This document shows, piece by piece, positions 12,388 through 23,623 of a stretch of DNA of 25,893 nucleotides. The notes beneath the pieces are model-generated. The model saw only the letters and a list, made by a program, of their open reading frames with translations. It had not been told where the DNA came from and did no database searches. The translations under genes and the position numbers were made by a program. This stretch comes from Plakobranchus ocellatus (lineage: Eukaryota; Mollusca; Gastropoda; Plakobranchidae), in assembly GCA_019648995.1 (NCBI GenBank), contig BLXT01002061.1, forward strand, positions 354,833-380,725. Direction: 5' to 3'. Each line of letters begins with the position of its first letter. Positions within the stretch are counted from its first letter, which is position 1.

Positions 12388-15300
12388 AAGGGAGGATTAA
12401 TATTAAAACAAATACACATAAGTAACTTCAATTGAAAGAAATCAAATGAGATTTTTTTTTTCAGGGAAAAGAGGGCTATAGGAAACCACTTTATTTTTTA
12501 GTACTGCCAAAAAAATTGTTTCTAAAAATTTTAAATCATATCATAAAATGCCATCAGGCCTGGAACTGGTGCACCTGAACTAATGAATAAAACCAACATA
12601 TGACCCACCATGCTGCCTGGGTCTCTCGCTGAGATTTGCCAAAAAGGATGTAAAGCATAATATTGAAAGCAGCGGAAGATAAATGAAAATGATGTTTTGC
12701 ACATTTCACATGACTATTCTTGGAAATCTGCCATAAGGTTTTTTTCAGTGTCTCCAGCCACTAACGTTCTTCTATTTTTGTATAATACCTTTGTTGGGCA
12801 ACTGTTTATTAAGATTCTTTACATTATAACTATATGTTTTCAGTTCAGAATAACAACAAAAGAAAGCATTTGAGGAAAAAAACGCCCTTTCTTATGACAA
12901 TAATCCCCTCCCTCCTCTCTCTCTCACTCTTACTCTCTCTAAAACAAACATATGCAAACACCAAATTACTGTTACAGAACCACAGCAAACACCCCAGTGC
13001 TGAAGGAATAAATATTCTATACCAGGAAGGAAGCTGTTGAAGTCAATATAGAAGAGAGCATCTAGGTTTGTCTGTGCATAAACTTTCTTCTTGTCCTTCA
13101 CAGGGCCAAACCTCATTGGGATGTACCAGCTCTGGCTCGGGTATCTGTGGCTCTGCCACAAGGAAGACATGATAGCGAGTTAATCAGTTCTTAGTTCAAA
13201 TCTCTCCTACAGATTGGTATAACTGAAACCTAAGTAAGGATGGTGTGTGACTGCATTACCTTTGACCTTAAATATATATCTATTTACATTTAATTTGCAT
13301 TGAAAGAAGAAATAAAAAGCTTCTTAACACTACTAAAAATATGTGAGGCTTATTTGGACATCATGTGGCTATTTGTTTGCATCAAACAGTCTGTAGACTT
13401 CCATCTGACGTATCCTCATATTGTCTGAAAATTGCTAGGGGTTCAAGAGAGCAATATTTATTTATTTTTTATTCCTTAATCACACTCAATGCTGATTTCA
13501 GGAAGATTCTCTACCATCAAAGCCATGACCTCTTCCTGAGGCCTGAATAGTCAGGCTGCCAAAAGCTTAACATTGACTTTTTTTTTTTTTCATAATAAAA
13601 CATAGAGAAACATGAGAAAGCACCTGTCATTCTAATGTTTGAACAAGCAATCATTCTCAATAAAATATCAGCTAAAGAGAAAACAGGTATTCCTCTTGAT
13701 AACATACACTGATTTTATGATTCATTTACCCGTCAGGAGAAAGATATCAACATCTGTATTGATACGTTGCACTGTATTAAATCAATGTTAGAATCCATTT
13801 TACAGAACAGAGATAAAAACAGACCGAGAAGAAGAGTAGAAAGAAAGCTACTTCAGCCAAACTTAAGGTTGTTCTGTATTTTACTGTCTGAATAGGTTTT
13901 GACTGCAATGCAGTAATGACTAAAATTTTTCATTTGGCAGCCAGTGCTTGCATTCTCCCTACACGAGCTGATATAGAGTGGCGAAAGGGGAGCACACAAA
14001 AAAGATAGGACTGGTTCATGAGTTTAGCAGTAAAATGCATGGTCACTGCATTCAATTGCAGAGAGAGAACAATGATGAAGAATCATCTTGACAAATTCTA
14101 GAAGGCAAACTGTTGTACTTACAGTCATTTATCAATTTTACTTTGTTGCTTCACGTCTTTACACTACTGTACCCAGTATGTGTGCATTACTGAGAATGTT
14201 GGTGTTTTAACAAAATAGTAAATTACAGCACTCGCATCACAACTCTTGGGTGGTGCCTCTTATGCACTATTACTTTTTTGCAGTTTATGAAACTTGTGAT
14301 AAAAGCCAAACATCATAAGTGTTATTACTACCTGTCCAGCTGGAGGTAGCCTTTTACACAACAGGTCAAACTTGGCCATCAAAGCCAGCAGAAAAGATCT
14401 GTGGTCATCAGGTGTGTCAGGCCAGATGGATGGCAGGAGAGATTCCTCGAGAATACCATGATTGATCAGATGGCTCCATTTGTCTGCCAGGACACCCCAC
14501 TGAAGTAATATATTAATATTAACAAACAATGGCAGGTAAGCCTCAGCATTGTATTGACTGAAAATTAATTTTTACCTATCTTTGTTTCTCAGTTCTCATA
14601 AATGCTTTTTCAAACAAGGGAACAATATCATACATTTTCTGAGATACTTCTCTACCAACTCTGATGTACTGTAAGTAATACATCAAACCACCAAGGTACA
14701 GGGTATGTTTGTTTCATATGAATGATAAGCCACAAATGACAATTATCCGCTGTTCATGCTCTAAAGCTATGGCTTACTGCTTTTTCATATCTAAATCATT
14801 AATCTTTTCATGACAATATCATTTCAAGTTTTGACCGAGCATATTCCTGATGTCGGTAGCATCATATGCTTTACATGTAGATCTCCAAATGCCTCAGCAG
14901 TACTCAGAACATTCTCTCTCAGATTCAGTGTTAGAATTGGTTTAAAGTCTGAATCTTTTACAAATTCTTTTTTTAACCTTTAGTTGGGGGCAGGGAATAG
15001 GTGTAAACCTAGATTTAGATTAGTTCCACACAAAGTATTTTCTATCTCCAATAAATTTCCATAATGCAAAAATAAAAATGGTTATGGAATGTTTGAGACA
15101 TTATACAATCTAGTAATGGTATTGGTTCTGAATTAGTCATTTTTCAAGGATTTAATTTGGACTCAGTAAGTGCTTTTGACAAAGCAAATCTGGAATTTGA
15201 TGATTATTCAATTAGTTTGGTATGGCTTTTATGCAATAGCCTGTTTACATGAAGGTGACCTCAGGCCTCTGAGCTTTTGTGGCAGGCACAAACTCAAACT

Positions 15301-18300
15301 ATAATAGATCCCAGACAGATTTGCTATTCATTGTGCTACCACCATCCTCCTGATTCCTGGATGCCCAATGTACTTGTGAAAAGCATCAGGTCTTATGATT
15401 TTGGATAAGCTGTGTGCATAAGCTGTCTCAAAGTGATTCAACTTTTCATTCTTTAATTTGAACTTTGAAAGACTAGTAACAACTTACTGTTAATAAAAAA
15501 AACTGTACAAAAAATTAAGCTTTACTTTGTGTGACCTATGAATAAGTCATGGAATCACCACATACTGCAAACCTTAAAATATTTTTTACCATAATAATTC
15601 TCCTTTTTTTTAACACATATGATTTTTCCAAAGCTTTCTGGTTATTTTGCTCTGTCACAAAATGGTACATGAGACCTGCAATAACAAAGTAATTACAAAA
15701 ATCATATGAAACTTGGCACCAACCTACTGTTTCCCCTATTTTTATATTCATATATCTGTAGCAGTCTCACAAAATGAGTCAAGTTGTGGGTCTGCATCAC
15801 AAAGATTAACTTAATTTATTGAGGTACATAAGTAAAAATTCCCAATACTTTCAGTCCAAAAAGCTTATAGTTTTTCTACCAAAAGTCCTATAGAAAGTTC
15901 TCCACATAGAGAGATGAGTAGTTTCACCCCACTAGTTAATGGTTTTCATTTAAGGTCAATCGTGCAAAAGCCCATACAGCTCATTTTGTGGCACTGCTGC
16001 ACATGATTCTACCTTTGACACTGCCATGGTTGCTTTCTGAAATTACAATGAGCGTTCTGAGAAAAAGGTTCAGCTAATCGTGTGGACAATCCTCACCTTT
16101 TCTTTAGGAGGGAAGTTGGCAGTGACCAACATAAACATGTCAATCAGCCACTGAGGGTTCAGCACCACTGTGTTAGACAAGGTGAGGTCTGAGCCAAGCC
16201 CTCTGTCACCAGGGTAGTGCACCAACAAGCCCAGGTCGTGGTAGAACTGCAGCAGTGCTGCCACTTCCTCTCGCTTGATGATGCTGTGGTTGGCTGCCAG
16301 CTCAGCTACCTGCCACACAGATGATAAAAGAGTCAAGTCTGTGTTAAACTTTGATGTAAATTTTTCAACTTTTTTTTAAATACAAAATGAAGCAATACTG
16401 AACTGAAATGTAAAGCCCTACTTCAGTCAATTCAGTAGCCTTTCTAGTGGTAAAACAAATACAATGTGGCTGTGAACTTCTGAAATACTTTTTACTATGG
16501 ATATAAAAAATGGTATTTAGGGATTCACTAACTTACAAGTGGAGTAGAAACCGCAAATGTAATGAGAACTGAGCTAATAAGTCACAAGCCTTAATTGTGA
16601 TATATTGAGCTATGAATGTAAATTAAAAGCTTACAATCTACAGTTTTATATATATTTGGATAAAAACTTTTCTTTCGCTGCATCAATTCTGTCACAAGAT
16701 GTGCCAGTTTGAAAGTGGTTGTATTTGATCCTTGAAGAGCAAACATGGGCGATCATTATTTCTCCTCTCCACAAGTTACAATATCCAGATGTTTCCAAGT
16801 CCAGCAATAACTTTGCTCAAACCTTCTTTAAAGGTAACAGATGAGACATCCAAACTGACATTAGACTATCTAAGGTGCTTAACTCTTAAACCGTTAAGTT
16901 TTTTTTCTCACACAAAGCAATCAGATAAATTGTGTAATTTAAAATGTGAAGGAAGTAGTCCCGGGGCAATTAAAGTAGTTTTGGAATAATTTGTGAGTCT
17001 AAATATCAAAACAAATTAATAGAAACAGAACAAACCCATCTTACACTGGCGTCCAGTACTGTGAATTTTTACAAAGTATTGGACGCTCCCATCGTCCAGC
17101 AACGGTTTATGAGTTAAATGCACACACACACACACATACACTCATTTGCTCTTGCTCTCTCTCTCAATTTCTGCTACCAATTTTTTGTGTATGCCATGCT
17201 TTATCAGCATTTTGTAAGTATTATGATATCTGTCAAAAACCTAAAAAATCTAAAGGCAAAGTAATATGAGGCTGTCAAAAATGAACAGGCATCGATTCAT
17301 ATCAGACCTGATTGTAGGTGGCAAAGTTGACACCCTGGTCTGCTTGTGATGTGATATCATGTTCAAATCTCAGCCACTTGGTTGGGATGTGCTCGCCCAT
17401 GTAGCTCTGCTGTCTAGCCACCTTCTCCAACTCTTCTCTCAAGTGCATAATCTGGACAGTCAAGCAAAAATCAAGCTTTTCAAAAAATTTATTCTTGGAC
17501 AATGATATCAAATTTCTCATGACACACAAAAAGGTTGGAAATTTCGTTCATGTACAATGTCAATCTGTAGCTTGCCTTTGGTTATATTTTCAAATATTGA
17601 AACATTACCTAGTTTCTCTAAGCTCTTTGTGTAGTTTCCATCTATTTGATAGAACTAAGCAATCCCAAAACTTTGATCAGACATATCTCCCTCTCACCTC
17701 AGGGTCTGCCACGCCTATCCTGTTGTTTTCCACAGCAAAAAATGGCAGCACAACATTCTGTGCGTAGGGTTTGCCAACAAGAAACTCTCTCAGTGTTGCC
17801 CATTTCTCATCCACCTGGAGAAAATATCAATACTTGAGTGATAACTATGCCAATATGTCAGATAAGGCACACCATAAAAACACAAGGAAGCAGTAGCTTC
17901 AAGGTAATCAATTAGTAAAAATAAAAGTGTAAAAGCTATATTGCTGTCCATTCTGTATTATAGATAGGCAGAACTAGGGAAAACATACTAGTGTGTGCTG
18001 TTTAAGAGAAGATGAGCAGTCAATGAAGCTATGGCCCCAAAACTGATGCCCAATGGATTAGAATTTCTTCTAGCCTACTCCAAGCATCATCATCATCATA
18101 ATGTGCCTTGCTTGAGATTCCTCCTTTAGCAATTCTAAAACCACCATCATCTAATAAACCTCATATCATCATCATATTTGTCGGCACTGATTGTAAGCTT
18201 TGGCAATCACCACGTCTCTCTCTCTTTTGAAGGCATCCTCTTTGCCACAGTCGTTTATTTAGTCTCAAATTCCTCCAACTTTCCTGTCCTTCTCAATTAT

Positions 18301-21300
18301 ACCTGTGGTTTTAAATAACCAGTGATATATTTGTTCCTGGGCTACACTAAAATCCTCAAGCTAACCATGCGAGTGATTCCATCAGCATCTGCAGCAAGCT
18401 TGTCCCTGTGTGTGCCCACCACAACAATCGGTGGAGAAAGTGTTGTGTTGGTCACATCATTTTTTGTGTTCTCAGCAGCGTGAGCGTGGATTGACCTCAT
18501 CCAGAAGTCCAGGTACTGCAAGGTACCTGACGGTGTCTGAAATAGGGGAGATAAATCTTTGTAAAAAATCTTACAGTTTCAGGATAAGATTTCAACAAGC
18601 TAAAAATTATGATACATTGTCTTGGAATTTCTCAAATTTGAAACAGTAGGTGTTTAGATGACAAACAAAAAGCTTGTGAAAATTAAGAATGTATTGCAGA
18701 TAAAGCTTGCATGCTTTTAAATCATACAAATTTGATACATGAATGATATAAAAGTTAAAAGCCTCTTCCTTTTCTGTTTCTTCTTACAAATTTAATTACA
18801 TGAGTCTTGTAATCAAATATAACAAGGTGAGCAGTCAGCATTTTGTCCCTATTTCTAAAGCAGACTTTTTTCCTACTCCAACTGCGGAATATTTTATTCT
18901 TCCTTGTGATGTTTGTTTTTATGGCAAATTAAATTAAAATTTAAAAAAACAATATTTGAAAGCTGATGTGAAAACTGGAGTTTACAGATTGAAATATAAA
19001 ACTGTTCTGGCACACCACTCAAGCAAACATATGCATCAAGCATGTTTGAGGATCCTAGATAGGCATGAGCAGTTGTTGAAGTTCTGCTTGTATTGACACA
19101 ATGTAAAGTGGGGCATCTTTATGCTGATTATATGCTACAGAAAGAGCAACGTCAGAGGAATAAAGTTCTGTTTTATGAATTATGAATGTCCTTTGCCACC
19201 TTAGGAAAAGACATCAGAAGCTTAACATTGGTCAGTCTCACACAGTAGCAAACACATACAAAAGGTGCTGCATACCATGTGATAATATATGGATATTGTC
19301 TGGTTTTGTTTATAATTTTTCTCAATCTGATCAAAGTTCAGGGTGCTAGACAAGCGCACATCAAGTAAGATTCTAAAATAATCTGTTTGAGGGTTGAGGG
19401 GTTACCTTGTCGCCTGGCTCTGCAGGGTTCATTGAAAGGTCATCACAGAGGTTAAATACAAGGCAGTAGACAGCTCGGGAAGTCAGGAACACCTGGTTGC
19501 AAACAAACAAAGTTAATAAAAGAAGATTTAGGACACTTCATAAAAGTTATAATACAACATATAAACTAATATAAATATGGTTTATTCACTCAATGTCCTG
19601 GATTGTTAGATTTGGTCAAATTTGATACAAAAATTTGGACTAGTGCATCAGAGGATATAGAACAAAAACAAAACAATATGTCCGAATTCTTTGTCCATAG
19701 GCTGTGACCTTGCTTCATTTAGAAACATATCATATTATCCTAAATTTTAAAATGTTTGGCCCTCCCTGCTGATGAAGAACTATAATATTTGGGAAGGCTA
19801 CAATTTTCATACTGGGAGCCAAATATTTTGATGCATTCGCTCCTGTCCTGGAGTCACTATAAAGAATTGAATTAGACACTTATGGAGCAAATACTGATTC
19901 TGTTTCAACATATTCAAACTTAAAACTTTGTTTACAACAAACTTTCAAAAAGGCCATTATTTTTTTAGAATCGGTCTTTAATATCCATATTTGCAACATT
20001 TTATTGAGTAGGACAATTCTGAAGGTTAATATTCCTCAAGCCAACTTGTCAATAGATCTTATACAAAATGGCATAACCTTATCATTTGTGCTAAGGGTGT
20101 TTCGACTTTTGCCTTTTGATATTATCTTTGACAATTTTGTCCTGCTCAATCTAGAGCAAAGAGTGTTTCATCAAACATAACCAAACTTGTTATTCTGTCA
20201 AACAACTTGAAAAAAACTGATCCTGTTTTATCCATCAAACACAGGAGGATACAGTAAAGGAGAGCCTACCTGATGTGGGGCCTTTTGTATCTAACACACA
20301 TACAACAATACAGCATGGGGCAGCTTACATGATGTCTGACAATCTGCCTGTTATATCTATCAAACACAGCAGGATACAGCATGGAGCAGCCTACCTGATG
20401 TTGAACAATCTGCCTATTTTATCTAACACACACAGAAAGATGCAGCAGTGGAGCAGCCTATCTGGTGTTTGATAATCCACGTGTTGTATCTATCAAACAC
20501 AGCAGGATACAGAATAGGGTAGCCTACCTGGTGTTTGATAATCCACTTGTTGTATCTATTTAACGCAGCAAGATACAGTATAGGGTGGCCTACCTGATGT
20601 TTGATAATCTACCTGTTGTATCTATTAAACACAGTAAGGTATAGTATTGGGCAGCCTACCTGAATTTTGATAATTCACCTGTTGTATCTATTAAACACAG
20701 CTGGGTAGAGTATTGGGCAGCCTACCTGAATTTTGATAATCCACCTGTTGTATCTATTAAACACAGCTGGATAGAGTATTGGGCAGCCTACCTGAATTTT
20801 GATAATCCACATGTTGTATATATTAAACACAGCTGGATAGAGTATTGGGCAGCCTATAAGATGTTCCAACATCTACCTGTTGTATCAAACACAGCAGGGA
20901 AGCAGCCTACCTGGTGTGTTGTGTAGTATGCAGCCTGACCAGCAAAGTCCCAGATGCTCAAAATGACTTTCTGATCTGATTCTGCCTGACCCTCACAACC
21001 ACCCTTCTGAAATTCCATGTTATCTCTAGTTGATGTCGCACTCTCTTTATGTTCTTCCTTCATTCTGCTTTGAGATTCTGAATTCTTACGGTCGGCAGCT
21101 GTGTTAGTTTGTAGATGGTGAGAGGTTTTTCCTGTGACCGAAGCATCAAGGACATCTTTGTCTCTCGCGTCCTCCGCCTGTTTCCTGTGCAGAATCTCCT
21201 TTGCCATGTGAGCGACCTGGGCAGGCACATCCTCCAGTATGGTGGTCGTGAAGAATGGGCTGGACTCGTCTTGAGACATCACCAGGATGTCCTTGTTGGG

Positions 21301-23545
21301 GGACTGAAGCCTCTCACTGCTGCTCGGGCCTGCTTCTTTTATCTGCGATATCCGAAATAAAAAAGAGAGAAAAGAGAAAAGTGAGCACAGAAAACAAATG
21401 TATCATAAAAGAGGACAATAACACCCAATTCCAGTATTAAAAGTTGACAGGAAACTAAGCTCTCCCTGTGCATTTTTTATCATTGAATAGATAAAAAACA
21501 GAAGCAAATTAAAAAAAACAACATTTATAATCTAGAAGTGATTGTAGTAAATTGTTGACATATGTATAAAGAGTGCTGGAACCTTAGAGAAGTAACATGT
21601 CTAGCTCACTAGTACTGGCCTTGCTGTGTAAGTTACTGTTCAAATGAAGAAGAAGCAGGCTTTAAACAATAGTGTTGATTTTTGTTATTCCCTAACTGTT
21701 ATGCCTGTATTTATATGTACAGATCACTTACTGCCTGAGAATACCTTACAGTTATACTGGTTATATATATGTAAAGATCACTTAATGTCTGGGCATCCCT
21801 AATTGTTATGTTGGTATCTATGTATATACAGATCAATTACCGCCTGAGAATACCTAACAGTTACACTAATACTTATATAAGCAGATCACTTACTGTCTGG
21901 GCATCCCTAACTGCTATATTGGTATCTATATATACAGATCACTTACTGCCTGATTATACTGGTTATATATGTAAAGATCATTTAATGCTTGGGCATCCCT
22001 AATTGTTATGTTTGTATCTATATATATACAGATCAATTACCGCCTGAAAATACCTAACAGTTACACTAATATTTATATAAACAGATCACTTACTGTCTGG
22101 GCTTCCCAAACTGCTATACTGGTATATATATATACAGATCACTCACTGCCTGAGAATACCTTACAGTAATACAGTTATTTATATATGTAAAGATCACTTA
22201 CTGTTTGGGCATCTCTAAAAACTGGCTTCAGTCCAGTGTCTTGTCTGAGCTTGACCATCACCTCTAGAGCCAGGTTGGTGGCTACAGCCAAGTCCTGCTC
22301 CTCCGCCAGGGTCTCCTCACCTCCTGGTGAGATAATGCATTATATGCAGATGAGGTTCAAATTTATGCTACCAACAACAAAACGTTTACCACTTGGCTTG
22401 TTCTCTGTAACTAAGCTACATAAATGCCACATTGTGTGTCATTTGTTAGTATCAGCCTGAATACACTTTAGTCATCAAGAACTTATTAGAGAAGTTGAAC
22501 AACATAACGCGCTATTATGTACAAATTAAAAATGCAAGACTGCAACAGCCATCCATCCATCACAGAATAGAAATACAGCAAAGCCAAAAAGACACTCCAT
22601 TTTGAACTATTTCAATTGCTAAGTTGAGCAGCAAAGAGAAATTAAATGTCAACAAAAGAACCATGGTTTCTGATTCTTCACATTGTTTATACTGGTGCTG
22701 CAGTGGCAATAAAAGTTATGTAAGAGTCAAATCCCTTCTGGTTCCTGTTTCGTGAATATTTTTCATGCATTTGTATCTTTGTATCATTTTAAAATATTAC
22801 ACCTGGATCTTATCATTGCATATTTTTATTTTTTCTTTGCTAAAGAAAAAAAATTTCTTGCATTTTAGTCTCAAGCTGCTGTCAAAAACTTCCTGCCTCT
22901 TTTTTTTCTGATCATCAAAATACACTGAAATTGTCCTCTTTATGTGCCCTGTCTGGAACAGATCTATCATGTTCCCCCACTCAAGCCTGTTCCCATTAAC
23001 ATTGTAAAGTTGTTTTTGCTGCACTGAAATAAAGCAGTAAATTTTTTATAGTGTCGACTTTTAAATCTCTCTCTTCATTTTGTCCTTCCATGTTCCAAGC
23101 TTTCCTGTACTCCTCACCCAAAACTCCAAGATCAACAGACGCCTCTAGCCTCTCCCGCCTGGCTGTCTCCTCCCCCTTCACTGGCAGACACCAGGAGGCC
23201 TGGTTGGTTCCACCACTGAGAGAGCAGCACCAGGTCACCTCTATGCCATCCGTCTTCTCCTCTTGACAGTCATGCCTGATCAGAAGGAATAAATTATAAT
23301 AATTTACCAAAACAAAAAAAACAACACCCTGAGTTAACTCTCTTAGATGCAAAACAAAACACTTTTTTCAGCAATACATCAGGTGATAGCAAAAGGAAGC
23401 AACTACAGCAAGCAACAGTGGCTGAGATTTGGAACAGAATATAATAGCATATCAATAATTTAAAAACACATGAAAGAAGATGAAATGTGCCCAAATATAC
23501 TTGGTAGGTGGATACAACAGTAACAACAACCACAACAATAACATG

Positions 23546-23623
<78 letters not shown>

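Larger units (their letters stand above)
16310..17307. other. Intron between exons 9 and 8
   Basis: Contains the hairpin at 17049-17086 and a short CA run; otherwise AT-rich and unrecognised. Confidence 0.6.
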
